Both the position numbers and the translations under genes were made by a program. A stretch of DNA of 64,000 nt, taken from assembly GCF_014648435.1 (NCBI RefSeq), contig NZ_BMRC01000002.1, forward strand, positions 248,001-312,000, in the 5' to 3' direction. The stretch's first letter is position 1. Every line of letters starts with the position of its first letter. The notes under the pieces are model-generated. The model worked only from the letters and a program-made list of their open reading frames with translations, made no database searches and was not told the origin of the DNA. The stretch is from Nonomuraea spiralis (GTDB lineage: Bacteria; Actinomycetota; Actinomycetes; Streptosporangiales; Streptosporangiaceae). Of the stretch, positions 9,059 to 17,309 are shown one piece after another.

Positions 9059-10200
9059 AGGCGGAACATCCTGTCCACCCGCAGCAGCGCCGGCCCGAGC
9101 GTGACGGCGGCGAAGCCGAGCAGCGCGAGCACCGGCCCGACCGGTACGACGGGCGCGTTCGCGCCGTGCAGGTCGGCCAGCCCGCGCATGAACCAGCGGT
9201 GCGGCGTGACCAGGCTCAGCGTCGCCAGCACGCCGCCGGTCTGCTGGATGGGGACCAGCACCCCGCCCAGCACGGCGAGCAGCACGGCGACCGCCGACTC
9301 GGCGTTCCCGGCCTGCTCTGCCGTTCTGGCCACGGACACGACCAGGGCCATCACGCCGTTGGCGGCCAGCACGCCGGCCACGATGAGCAGCCCGAGCCCG
9401 ACCGGCGACCCCCAGTCCGCGCCGAGCAGCAGCGACGAGGCGGCCATCAGCACGGCCATGCTGACGACGCCGACCACGATCCCGGTCAGCAGCTTCGACA
9501 GGGCGATCGTGAGGCGGGGGACCGGCGCGGACAGGAGGCGGGCGAGCGTGCCGTCGCGGCGTTCGTCCAGGATCGAGCTGAATCCGAACCGCACGGCGAA
9601 GAACAGGAAGAACACCGCCATCCCGGCCTGGAACCCCTCGGCCAGCGTGAGCTGCCGCCGGTCGGCGGCCAGATCGGCGACCGTGACCGGCGGGGGCACC
9701 GCCACGGCCTGCTCCGGCGTGCCGCCGCCCTTGGCCGCCAGCGCCACCTGGGCGTACCGGACGTCGGAGGCGAAGGAGTCGGCGATCGAGCGGGCCACGT
9801 ACGAGCCGATCTGAGCGTTCACGTCGCCGATCACGCGGATGGTCGCCTTCTGGCCGGTCTGTACGGCGTGGCTGAAGCCCGCGGGGATCACGTACGCCGC
9901 GTGCGCCTCGCCGCTGTCCACGACCGCCCGCGCCATGGCCTCGTCGTCGGCCCCGCGCAGCCGGACGACCCCCGCCCGTTCCAGGGGGCGCAGGACGCGG
10001 CCGGTGAACGCCGTCGCGATCGGGCCCCGGTCCAGGTCCGCGACCGCGAACGTGGCCGTCTGCTGGGCGTCCACGCCCCGGAACACCACGCTGAAGACGG
10101 CCGCCAGCCCGAACGGCACCACGAACGCCAGCAGCAGCAGCGACCTGTCCCTGAGCCGCTGGCGCAGGTCCTTGCCCGTGATGAGGAGAAGCGTGCGCAT
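9055..10200 (-). CDS. ABC-2 type transporter permease
   Basis: Second permease of the exporter, 381 residues, with the same topology as its partner. The N-terminal helix is LLLLAFVVPFGLAAVFSVVF. An extracytoplasmic domain of about 150 residues follows, then a helical core beginning FFLFFAVRFGFSSILDERR. It lies 41 bases downstream of the ATPase gene and overlaps the next permease gene by four bases. Order ATPase, permease, permease is that of DrrA/DrrB-like and related exporters. No resistance or biosynthetic gene adjoins, so the cargo is unknown. Confidence 0.9.
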   Translation of the reverse strand: MRTLLLITGKDLRQRLRDRSLLLLAFVVPFGLAAVFSVVFRGVDAQQTATFAVADLDRGPIATAFTGRVLRPLERAGVVRLRGADDEAMARAVVDSGEAHAAYVIPAGFSHAVQTGQKATIRVIGDVNAQIGSYVARSIADSFASDVRYAQVALAAKGGGTPEQAVAVPPPVTVADLAADRRQLTLAEGFQAGMAVFFLFFAVRFGFSSILDERRDGTLARLLSAPVPRLTIALSKLLTGIVVGVVSMAVLMAASSLLLGADWGSPVGLGLLIVAGVLAANGVMALVVSVARTAEQAGNAESAVAVLLAVLGGVLVPIQQTGGVLATLSLVTPHRWFMRGLADLHGANAPVVPVGPVLALLGFAAVTLGPALLRVDRMFRL

Positions 10201-10241
10201 GTCAGCCGCCCTTGCCTGATCGGAGGGGGAGTGTGCGCATC

Positions 10242-11180
10242 TCAGTCCCGCAGTGCCTTGCCGGTCAGGTGCAGGAAGACCGACTCCAGGTCCGGCTCGG
10301 CGACCTCGACCGCCCGTACGGCGAGGCCCGCGTCGGCGGCGGCGAGCAGGATCTTCGGCAGCGACCGCCGGGCGTCGTCCACCGTCAGCTCGACGCGCCC
10401 GTCACGGCCGGCCGCCTCGCGCACCTCGGGCAGCGCCGCCAGCGTGGGCAGCGCCTGTACGCCGTCGGCGGTCAGCGTGATCCGGTCCAGCTCGCCGACC
10501 AGGCCGACCAGCTCCCTGCGGGTGCCCTCGGCCCTGATCCGGCCCAGGTCGATGATGCCGATGCGGTCGCAGAGGCGCTCGGCCTCCTCCATGTAGTGCG
10601 TGGTGTAGAGCACGCCGACGCCCTCGCCGGCCAGCGCCGCGACGCTCTCCAGGATGGCGTTGCGGCTCTGCGGGTCGACGCCGGCGGTGGGCTCGTCCAG
10701 GATGAGCAGGGGCGGCCGGTGCAGCAGGCCGACGCCGATGTTGAGCCGGCGTTTCATCCCGCCGGAGTAGTCCTTGACCGGATCGTCGGCGCGCTCGGCC
10801 AGGCCGGCCAGCTCCAGCACCTCCTCCACGCGGGCGCGCACCCGCCCGCCGCGCAGGCCGTGCAGGCGGGCGAAGAAACGCAGGTTCTCGCGGGCGCTGA
10901 GGTCGGGGTAGAGCGCGAGGTCCTGCGGGACGTACCCGATGCGCTCCTTGCCCCAGGAGCTTCTGGTGTCGTGGGGGCGGCCGGCCACGCGTACCTCGCC
11001 GCCGTCGCGTTCGAGGATCCCGGCGATCATGGAGATCGTGGTGGTCTTGCCCGCGCCGTTGGGGCCGAGCAGGCCGTACGTCTCGCCGGCGGCGATGGTG
11101 AAGCTGACGTCGTCGACCGCGACGAGGTCTCCGAACGTCTTTCGCAGATTCTGACATGTCAGGATCTCGTCCTGGGTCAC
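10242..11180 (-). CDS. ABC transporter ATP-binding protein
   Basis: ATPase that powers the two downstream permeases. Walker A is GPNGAGKTT, the Q-loop follows in GYVPQDLAL, the signature is YSGGMKRR, Walker B is LLILDEPTAG, and the switch histidine is in TTHYMEEAERLCDR. A C-terminal extension of about 80 residues resembles the DUF4162-type tail of DrrA-like ATPases. The GTG at 11180 is chosen because homology begins at TQDEILTCQNL; there is no clear ribosome-binding site, so the transcript may be leaderless. The 312-residue length fits. Confidence 0.93.
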   Translation of the reverse strand: MTQDEILTCQNLRKTFGDLVAVDDVSFTIAAGETYGLLGPNGAGKTTTISMIAGILERDGGEVRVAGRPHDTRSSWGKERIGYVPQDLALYPDLSARENLRFFARLHGLRGGRVRARVEEVLELAGLAERADDPVKDYSGGMKRRLNIGVGLLHRPPLLILDEPTAGVDPQSRNAILESVAALAGEGVGVLYTTHYMEEAERLCDRIGIIDLGRIRAEGTRRELVGLVGELDRITLTADGVQALPTLAALPEVREAAGRDGRVELTVDDARRSLPKILLAAADAGLAVRAVEVAEPDLESVFLHLTGKALRD

Positions 11181-11330
11181 AGGAGCAGTGTGCTGGCGGG
11201 GGTGCGGGAGATCAAGGTCAACTTGACGATCTCCCTGTATTGATCTATCCCCTTTGTCACAATCGAGGAGAAATCTCCTGTCGGTGGTGTGATGTCGTGG
11301 CACGGTCCACGAGGGCTGAGGAGGGTCGGG

Positions 11331-12443
11331 GTGGAACAGTCCACGGAAGGGCCGGGCCCCGGGCGGCGCCGCGCGCCGGGCCGCCACGCGGCCTCCCGAA
11401 CGCCGCTCCCGGCCCCGGACCAGCCCACCCGGCAACCACCCCCCACAGCGCCCCGCCGCACGGGCGATCCCCTTGCGGCGGAGGCCCGCACGGCAGGGGG
11501 CCGTATGGGGGAGGTCCGTGCGAGGGGAGCGCACGCGACGGAGGACCGTGCGGCGGAGCAGCGGGTGGGGCGGGGGCGACGGGGGAGGCGGCGGCGGGCG
11601 CGTGCCGGGAAACGCGGGCTGGCGGCGGGCGCGGTGGCGCTCGCCGGAGGAGTCGTGCTGCTGCTCGGCCTGAACGGCACCTTCGCCGGGACCCCCTCGG
11701 GAGCCCCGGCCGGCGGGAACGCCGCCGCAGCGGCCCGGCAGGCTCCGGCGGGAGAGAGCCGGGTCCAGGCGAACCCCGGCCAGGCGCCCGAGGCCGGCAA
11801 GGGCGCCCCGGAGGCGCGTGAACTGCGGAAGGGCGAAGCACGGCCGAGCACGTCACCGGCCACGCGCCCCGACACCTCCGGCACGCCCGCCACACCGGGC
11901 ACGGGCGACCCTGCCCCGAAGCAGGACACCGTCTCGGGCCAGACCGAGACCGGCGACGCACAGGTGAGCGTGGCCGACCCCGGCGCCCCGGCCACCCAAC
12001 AAGACCCCGCCACCCAACAAGACCCCGCCACCCAACAAGACCCCGCCACCCAGCAGGATCCGGCCGGGCACAAGGGCTCGGCCGGTCACAAGGGGTCGGC
12101 CGGCTACAAGGCCGACGGACCGTCGAGGCACACCGACGAGCAGGCCGCCGAGTACTTCAACAACCGCTGGGGCGCGGGCGACAAGGCGATGAAACACGTC
12201 AAGGACATCCGCACCGTCGGCGGCTATCTGCGCATCTACACCAACCTGCCCGACACCGCCGACAACTCGCCCACGGCCATCAAGCTGTGCAAGCGCGGCC
12301 TGGAATATCTCCGGGCGAACGGGGTGAAGCGTCCGATCGTCTTCGTACAGGCGGAGTTCGGCGAGAACGGGAATCCCGTCCTCGCCAACATCCTGGGTCC
12401 GTCCGACACCAACTGCCGTGTCACGTATCCCCGGCCGAAGTGA
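11331..12443 (+). CDS. Single-pass membrane protein with Pro/Ala/Gln repeats and a small extracellular domain
   Basis: Unrecognised 370-residue protein. A basic, Arg-rich cytoplasmic N-terminus of about 90 residues leads to one membrane segment (AAGAVALAGGVVLLLGL). A long disordered Ala/Pro/Gly linker follows, containing four perfect six-residue repeats (ATQQDP) and then three GHKGSA-like repeats. The C-terminal 110 residues look globular (EYFNNRWGAGDKAMKHVKDI through YLRIYTNLPDT to DTNCRVTYPRPK) with two cysteines that could pair. GTG 11331 is preferred because GAGGAGGG sits six bases upstream. It diverges from the ABC exporter; a surface-exposed role is inferred. Confidence 0.75.
   Translation: MEQSTEGPGPGRRRAPGRHAASRTPLPAPDQPTRQPPPTAPRRTGDPLAAEARTAGGRMGEVRARGAHATEDRAAEQRVGRGRRGRRRRARAGKRGLAAGAVALAGGVVLLLGLNGTFAGTPSGAPAGGNAAAAARQAPAGESRVQANPGQAPEAGKGAPEARELRKGEARPSTSPATRPDTSGTPATPGTGDPAPKQDTVSGQTETGDAQVSVADPGAPATQQDPATQQDPATQQDPATQQDPAGHKGSAGHKGSAGYKADGPSRHTDEQAAEYFNNRWGAGDKAMKHVKDIRTVGGYLRIYTNLPDTADNSPTAIKLCKRGLEYLRANGVKRPIVFVQAEFGENGNPVLANILGPSDTNCRVTYPRPK
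11991..12062 (+). repeat. Four tandem 18-bp in-frame repeats
   Basis: Four head-to-tail copies of GCCACCCAACAAGACCCC encoding ATQQDP. The first three are identical and the fourth differs at a few positions. The repeats lie in the linker of the membrane protein and may vary in number between strains by slippage. Confidence 0.9.
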
Positions 12444-12673
12444 CGCGCGGCGAAGCGGCACCGCCGCCCGCCCGTTGCAGCGCACCGGGAACCAATGAAA
12501 CCCCCGAGCCGGACTTAGCGCACCCGAACCCTCGTCTTCGAGCACACGTCGCACCGCTGAGTCACGACACGTCCGATCGTCTCTATCGTCACCCATCGGT
12601 GGCGAAGATGGACTCGGCCCACGAAGAGGCTCCTACCCCTCGCAGGAGACCGGTACGCGCTGTCGCTGATCGA

Positions 12674-13075
12674 TCACCCCTTGGGTTCGAGCCTCAGAGA
12701 CACCGAATTGATGCAGTAACGGTCGTCGGTCGGCGTGGGATAGCCCTCGCCGTGGAAGACGTGACCGAGGTGGGAGTCGCAGCGTGCGCAGCGTACCTCG
12801 GTGCGCACCATGCCGTGACTGCTGTCCTCGATCAGTACGACCGCCTCCGACTCCGACGGCTCGAAGAAGCTCGGCCACCCGCAGTGTGACTCGAACTTCG
12901 TGTCGGACCGGAACAACTCCGCGCCGCAGGCACGGCACGAGTAGACGCCCTCGGTCTTGGTGTCGACGTACTCCCCCGCGAACGGGCGCTCGGTCCCGGC
13001 CTCCCTGAGTACGTGGAACTCCTCAGGAGAGAGCCTGGCCCGCCATTCGGCCTCGCTCTTGACCACCTTGTCCAT
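12674..13075 (-). CDS. msrB: Peptide-methionine (R)-S-oxide reductase
   Basis: Repairs oxidised proteins by reducing the R-epimer of methionine sulfoxide; cytoplasmic, usually thioredoxin-linked. In the 133-residue chain the structural zinc is held by C47/C50 (CRAC) and C96/C99 (CARC). The catalytic cysteine is C121 in [11 protein letters not shown]. The block [11 protein letters not shown] carries a further conserved cysteine that may act in resolving. Monocistronic by spacing, with 324 bases of upstream sequence before the divergent polymerase gene. Confidence 0.95.
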   Translation of the reverse strand: MDKVVKSEAEWRARLSPEEFHVLREAGTERPFAGEYVDTKTEGVYSCRACGAELFRSDTKFESHCGWPSFFEPSESEAVVLIEDSSHGMVRTEVRCARCDSHLGHVFHGEGYPTPTDDRYCINSVSLRLEPKG

Positions 13076-13399
13076 GCGTCCAGACTACGAGATCCGGCAA
13101 AAAGAGATCTCCGCAGGGTGAAGCATCCTTTCTCGGCCGAATTCGCGTCTTTGTCGGTAAGGGGGTGTCATCGCCTCCTGCCAAAGGGGTGAGATCGTCC
13201 GCGGCTCGCCGAGGCGGCAACAGCCCACGCCCGTGCTGGCGCCGCTGGCGACCGGAGATGGCCGGCCGGGTGGCGCGCCAGCGCCCGGAACGGCGACGGA
13301 TGATCTTAGGTCCGTCCCGTCGAGCCCCGGTCCCGCCACCGACGCGGCTCCGGGACGGGCCCACCTCTTTTGTCGGCGCGGGGGAGTAGGTTCGGTGGC
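13076..13399. other. Intergenic region between msrB and the LigD-like gene
   Basis: About 324 bases between divergent genes. An inverted repeat GAGATC/GATCTC (about 13090-13112) lies just upstream of the msrB start and could form a leader hairpin or operator. The rest is GC-rich; no riboswitch could be assigned and no coding frame is convincing. Confidence 0.4.
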
Positions 13400-14407
13400 A
13401 TGGCATCGCCGTTCATTGAGCTCGAGGTGGGGGAGCGGACCGTCAAGGTCACCAACCCCGACAAGGTCTACTTCCCGGAGATCGGGGCCACAAAGCGCGA
13501 GCTGGTCGAATACTACGTAAGCGTCGGCGAGGGGGCCCTGCGCGCGCTCAGAGACCGGCCGACCAACATCAAGCGCCACCCCGACGGCGTGCAGACCGAG
13601 GCCATCTACCAGAAGCGCATGCCGCCCAGACATCCCGAGTGGCTGCAGTCGGTCACCGTCACCTTCCCCAGTGGCCGCACCGCCGACTCGCTGCGGGTGA
13701 CCGAGGTCGCCGCGATCGCCTACTGCGCCAACCTCGGCACGATCGACTTCCACCCCTGGCAGGTGCGGGCCGCCGACGTCGAGCACCCCGACGAGCTGCG
13801 CATCGACCTCGACCCGCAGCCGGGCCTGGAGTTCGACACCGCGCGCCGGGCCGCCGAGCGCACCCGCGAGGTGCTCGACGAGCTGGGCATGACCGGGTTC
13901 GTCAAGACCTCGGGCAACCGCGGCGTGCACATCGCGGTGCGCATCGAGCCCCGCTGGGACTTCGTCCAGGTGCGTCACGCCGGCATCGCGCTGGCCAGGG
14001 CCGTCGAGGCGCGCGACCCGAGCCTGGTGACCACCGCGTGGTGGAAGGAGGAGCGCGGCGACCGCGTCTTCATCGACTTCAACCAGAACGCCAGAGACCG
14101 CACGGTGGCCAGCGCCTACTCCGTACGGGCCCGTCCGCACGCGCCCGTGTCGACCCCGCTGACCTGGGACGAGCTGGCCGACGCCGACCCGCGTGACTTC
14201 GACATCCGCACCGTGCCGGCCCGCTTCGCCAAGCTGGGCGACGTGCACGCGGCCATCGACGACCAGGCGTACTCGATCGAGCCCCTGCTGGAGATGTACG
14301 CCGCCGACGAGCGTGGTGACCTGCCCTATCCGCCCAACTACCCGAAGATGCCGGGGGAGCCGAAGCGTGTCCAGCCCAGCAAGGCCAGGCCCGACACCGG
14401 GGAGTGA
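13400..14407 (+). CDS. LigD-like primase-polymerase domain protein (NHEJ type)
   Basis: Stand-alone archaeo-eukaryotic primase-type polymerase homologous to the polymerase domain of LigD; it extends or primes DNA and RNA ends during non-homologous end joining or excision repair. The catalytic pair of aspartates is in RIDLDPQPG, a conserved histidine is in TSGNRGVHIAV, and the third aspartate is in VFIDFNQNARDRT. The 335 residues end in a basic tail without ligase or nuclease domains. The ATG at 13400 follows a GGGGAG about 14 bases upstream. No ku gene is adjacent. The intrinsic terminator follows directly. Confidence 0.92.
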   Translation: MASPFIELEVGERTVKVTNPDKVYFPEIGATKRELVEYYVSVGEGALRALRDRPTNIKRHPDGVQTEAIYQKRMPPRHPEWLQSVTVTFPSGRTADSLRVTEVAAIAYCANLGTIDFHPWQVRAADVEHPDELRIDLDPQPGLEFDTARRAAERTREVLDELGMTGFVKTSGNRGVHIAVRIEPRWDFVQVRHAGIALARAVEARDPSLVTTAWWKEERGDRVFIDFNQNARDRTVASAYSVRARPHAPVSTPLTWDELADADPRDFDIRTVPARFAKLGDVHAAIDDQAYSIEPLLEMYAADERGDLPYPPNYPKMPGEPKRVQPSKARPDTGE

Positions 14408-14448
14408 CCCGCGTCCGGCGGGGGCGGCGCACCACTCGATCCGTGACG

Positions 14449-14491
14449 AAGGCCCGGCCCCCGTCGATGGATTCGAGGGGCCGGGCCTTTT
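14449..14491 (+). terminator. Intrinsic terminator after the LigD-like gene
   Basis: A GC-rich stem of about 13 bp (AAGGCCCGGCCCC paired with GGGGCCGGGCCTT), a 14-base loop, and a short T run at 14488-14491. It can also serve the convergent small secreted protein gene, whose end is 31 bases away. Confidence 0.85.
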
Positions 14492-14521
14492 CGCGTGACC
14501 GGTCGGTTCTCGCGTGACCGG

Positions 14522-14821
14522 TCAGCAGGTGTCGGCTCCGTCGAAGGTGCGCACACCTCGTGGCACCCGGGAGTAAATGGTCTCGCCGGGGTCAACGGTC
14601 TGGCACGCGCCGTCGGTCCCGCGCGCCCAGATGATCTTCAGCCTGAGCCGGTAGTCGCAGTCGTTGCGGGCGTAGCCGGTCTTGGTGATGGCCCCGGTGT
14701 TCTGCCAGACGGTCACGCACGACGGCGCGTTGCCGGCCGGCGCGGCCCAGGCCGGCAGCGAGGTGAACGTACAGCAGGTGACGGCGAGGGTGGCCAGGGC
14801 TGCTCGGGTGGCTGAGCGCAT
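14522..14821 (-). CDS. Small secreted four-cysteine protein, tendamistat-like in layout
   Basis: A 99-residue exported protein. The Sec signal peptide ends with PAWA (cleavage near residue 26). The mature chain of about 73 residues has four cysteines at 35, 55, 73 and 99. Opening (APSCVTVWQ), length and spacing resemble the alpha-amylase inhibitor tendamistat, whose two disulfides link cysteines 1-2 and 3-4. However, the Trp-Arg-Tyr inhibitory triad expected between the first two cysteines is absent (TKTGYARND instead). AAGGAG lies nine bases before the ATG. The target is therefore unknown; the family assignment is tentative. Confidence 0.75.
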   Translation of the reverse strand: MRSATRAALATLAVTCCTFTSLPAWAAPAGNAPSCVTVWQNTGAITKTGYARNDCDYRLRLKIIWARGTDGACQTVDPGETIYSRVPRGVRTFDGADTC

Positions 14822-15110
14822 CAGGTCTTGCTCCTTCGGTGTCTCACTTGTGGTGGAACTGGTGGAACTCGTACGGCGCGCGGAGGAGCGTACGGGCGGC
14901 GCTCGGGCTGGGGAGGCGGTCCCGTGCATCGGGGGTCCTTCCGCTCCGGCCTCGGCCAGACGGGCTGCCTGGGCAGGGGGGCGAGGTGGAGACACATGTG
15001 AAGATCTCAGCTCGGTAACGCCGCTGGCGAGCGTGTGGCGGCACAGGATGTCGGCCGCAGCTCTGGGCGTGTCGGCTGTAACGCTGTGGCGGCGTTCCCA
15101 AGAATGCGAA

Positions 15111-15161
15111 CGACCCCCCACAAACCTCCCTGACCAGCCCCGGCTGGGGTGTTGGGGGTCG
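15111..15161. other. Two-tier inverted repeat, possible structured RNA
   Basis: Outer arms CGACCCCCCACA and TGTTGGGGGTCG enclose an inner perfect stem CCAGCC-CC-GGCTGG. There is no T run on either strand and no gene end nearby, so it is not an ordinary terminator. Confidence 0.4.
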
Positions 15162-15474
15162 CCAACCGGCTCAAGGCCGGGAGGGGCCGCAAGGAGCGCG
15201 AGACCGAAGGACGTCGAGGGCCGCACGGCCGGACCCGGTGCCTGGGACGGGACCCGACGGCCCGGCCGTGCGGCGGCACTCGGAGGTGCGGCCGAAAGGA
15301 AAGGTAACGCGCAAACCGGTGCATGAGGGGTAGTCAGGGGTGAATATTCTCCGCCTGCGGTAGAGGGTTCTTACCTTGGGTGGAAGATTTCACATTCCGT
15401 GCACGCCAGGACCCCCGGGGGGCGGAGGTGGAGCTGAGGCCACCGCGATGGCCGGGGTCCTGGGGGTGAGAGTC

Positions 15475-15503
15475 GGAAGGCCCCCGGCTGTCGGGGGCCT
15501 TCC
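15475..15503 (-). terminator. U-poor hairpin terminator after the MBL hydrolase
   Basis: Perfect 12-bp stem GGAAGGCCCCCG / CGGGGGCCTTCC with a five-base loop, 20 bases beyond the hydrolase stop. It lacks a T run, as is common for terminators in this group. Confidence 0.75.
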
Positions 15504-15522
15504 GGTGTCGGGTCAGAAGGGG

Positions 15523-16344
15523 TCAGTGGCGGACGAGGTGGTGTGGGGCCAGTTCGCGGGATTCGCCGCGTTCCAGGTACACCACGCGGTCGGCCAGGCC
15601 CACCTGTTCGATGTGATGCCGGAAGTCGTCCAGCGGTGAGCTGAAGACGCCGTAGTCGTCGTAGTGCACCGGCACCACCGTGTGCGGGTTGATCAGGTCG
15701 ACCCAGGCCGCGCCCTGCTCGCCGTCCATGGTGACGAGCAAGGTGCCGAGCAGGCGGGTGCCGCCCAGGTGTACGAGGGCCAGATCGACGTCGGGAAAGC
15801 GCCGCGGGATCCCTTCCAGGCGGCGGTCGAGCAGGGTGTCGCCGCTGATGTGCAGGCGTAGCTCCACCAGGTCTTCGGGCCCGCGGAACTCCAGCATCGT
15901 CCCGATCACCTGCGGCAGCAGGGCCTCGGCGGGGCCCGGTGCGTGCCTGGCGGGCAGGGCGGTGATCGTCAGGCTGCCCTGCGGGCCGTTCAGCTCGTGT
16001 TGCTCCCACACCTCCAGGCCGACGCTGCGGCCGAAGCCGCGGCGGCGCAGCCTGCGCGCCGCCTGCGTGGTGGTGACGATCGGCGTGTCCCGGTCCAGGC
16101 CCTTGCGCGTGACCCGGTCCCAGTGGTCCCCGTGCAGGTGCGACAGCACCACCGCGTCGATGTGCGGCAGGTCCGTCACGTCCATGGCCGGGTCCTTCAG
16201 CCGCCGCGAGGACAGGCCGTAACCCAGGTACGCCCGCTGCCCCCGGTGCAGGAAGTTGGGATCCGTCAGCAGCGTGAAGCCGTTGTAGCGGATCAATGTG
16301 GTGGCGTTGCCGATGAACTGCAGGCTGCCCTTCATCCGGCTCAC
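15523..16344 (-). CDS. MBL-fold metal-dependent hydrolase
   Basis: Metallo-beta-lactamase-fold hydrolase of the UlaG/beta-lactamase-like group, 273 residues, cytoplasmic. The metal motif is SHLHGDHWD. Further ligands are likely the histidine in ARHAPG, the aspartate in ISGDTLL and the histidine in PVHYDDYG. The substrate is unknown. The GTG at 16344 overlaps the stop of the upstream small basic protein gene (GTGA), giving translational coupling; an ATG nine bases later is also possible. Confidence 0.88.
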   Translation of the reverse strand: MSRMKGSLQFIGNATTLIRYNGFTLLTDPNFLHRGQRAYLGYGLSSRRLKDPAMDVTDLPHIDAVVLSHLHGDHWDRVTRKGLDRDTPIVTTTQAARRLRRRGFGRSVGLEVWEQHELNGPQGSLTITALPARHAPGPAEALLPQVIGTMLEFRGPEDLVELRLHISGDTLLDRRLEGIPRRFPDVDLALVHLGGTRLLGTLLVTMDGEQGAAWVDLINPHTVVPVHYDDYGVFSSPLDDFRHHIEQVGLADRVVYLERGESRELAPHHLVRH

Positions 16345-16535
16345 CCCGGATACGGCGGGTGCTGCCCCGGAGGCACGCCGCCGCCCTTGCCGCCGCCCTT
16401 GTGTCCCTTGTCGCTCCCGTGCGGGCGCCCGGCCCGCTTGCCGCCGCTCTTGGACTCCGGCACGGCGTCCGCGGACTTCGAGCTGGCGCCGGACTTGCCG
16501 GATCGGCGAAGTTCAGGCTGTTGCGGATTACTCAT
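16341..16535 (-). CDS. Small Lys/Gly-rich basic protein
   Basis: A 64-residue low-complexity protein starting MSNPQQPELRRSG and ending in Gly-Lys and Pro-rich repeats (KGHKGGGKGGG). No folded domain is evident, and its charge suggests nucleic-acid or wall contact. The ATG at 16535 follows AAGGGGG at good spacing, and the stop overlaps the MBL hydrolase start, which supports it as a real gene. Function unknown. Confidence 0.65.
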   Translation of the reverse strand: MSNPQQPELRRSGKSGASSKSADAVPESKSGGKRAGRPHGSDKGHKGGGKGGGVPPGQHPPYPG

Positions 16536-16649
16536 GGCTTTTGTCCCCCTTTGCGGCTTATCACCTACCTCGTCGGCCCTCCACCAAACCCTCCGTGTGC
16601 GATAGTTCGCGAGGTTTGTGTACATCGGGGGGTGACGACCTACGGGCTG

Positions 16650-17309
16650 CTACCTCGGCCCCTCCGGTGTCAGGCCCGCGTCGTGGGCGATCAGGCTCGC
16701 CTGGGTGCGGTTGAGGCAGCCCAGTTTGTCCAGCAGGCGGGACACGTACCCCTTGATCGTGGGTTCGGCGAGGTGGAGGCGGGCGCCGATCTGCGCGTTC
16801 GACAGCCCTTCGCCGAGGCAGGCCAGCACCTCGCGCTCGCGTACGGTCAGCGACTCCACCAGCCTCCGGGCGCGGTCACGCGCCGGGTCCGCCGCCGCCG
16901 AGGCCGCGACCAGCCTGCGGGCGGCCACCGGCGACAACACGGTGTGCCCTTCCGCGGCCACCCGGACGAGCCCGATCAGGTCCTCCGGCGGCGTGGACTT
17001 GACCAGGAACCCGGACGCGCCCGCACGCAGGGCACGCAGCACGTACTGGTCGGCGTCGAACGTCGTCAGCACCACGATGACCGGTGGCCGCGGCAGCTCG
17101 CCCAGGCGTTCGATCGCGGTGAGCCCGTCCACGCCGGGCATGCGCAGGTCCATGAGCACGACGTCCGGACGGTTGCGCACGACCGCCTCGACGCCCGCGG
17201 CGCCGTCGTGGGCCTCGTCCACGACCTCGATGTCGGCCGCCGAGCCCAGGATGGTACGCAGGAAACGGCAGACCATCGGCTCGTCGTCCACGATCACGAC
17301 CCTGATCAT
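16650..17309 (-). CDS. NarL/FixJ-family response regulator
   Basis: Transcription factor of a two-component system, 219 residues. The receiver domain (residues 1-120) has the acidic pair VDDE, phospho-acceptor Asp54 in VLMDLRMPG, the switch threonine in VLTTF and lysine in FLVKS. A C-terminal LuxR-type helix-turn-helix is LTVREREVLACLGEGLSNAQ followed by IGARLHLAEPTIKGYVSRLL. Its start overlaps the kinase stop by four bases (ATGA), so the pair is made together. Confidence 0.95.
   Translation of the reverse strand: MIRVVIVDDEPMVCRFLRTILGSAADIEVVDEAHDGAAGVEAVVRNRPDVVLMDLRMPGVDGLTAIERLGELPRPPVIVVLTTFDADQYVLRALRAGASGFLVKSTPPEDLIGLVRVAAEGHTVLSPVAARRLVAASAAADPARDRARRLVESLTVREREVLACLGEGLSNAQIGARLHLAEPTIKGYVSRLLDKLGCLNRTQASLIAHDAGLTPEGPR

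Larger units (their letters stand above)
14822..15522. other. Long non-coding stretch with structured RNA potential
   Basis: About 700 bases between the small secreted protein and the MBL hydrolase. No frame has convincing coding character. It holds a two-tier hairpin (15111-15161), a terminator for the hydrolase gene (15475-15503) and presumably the promoter of the secreted protein near 14830-14900. Confidence 0.5.

Noticed and set aside
7925..11180. Antibiotic biosynthesis cluster around the ABC exporter
   Set aside because: Neighbours are heme and housekeeping genes; no synthase, tailoring or resistance genes were seen.
11991..12062. Possible CRISPR or mobile repeat
   Set aside because: Repeats are contiguous 18-mers in frame with no spacers and encode a peptide linker.
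12444..12673. Gene between the repeat protein and msrB
   Set aside because: No frame with a start signal or recognisable protein sequence was found in the 230 bases.
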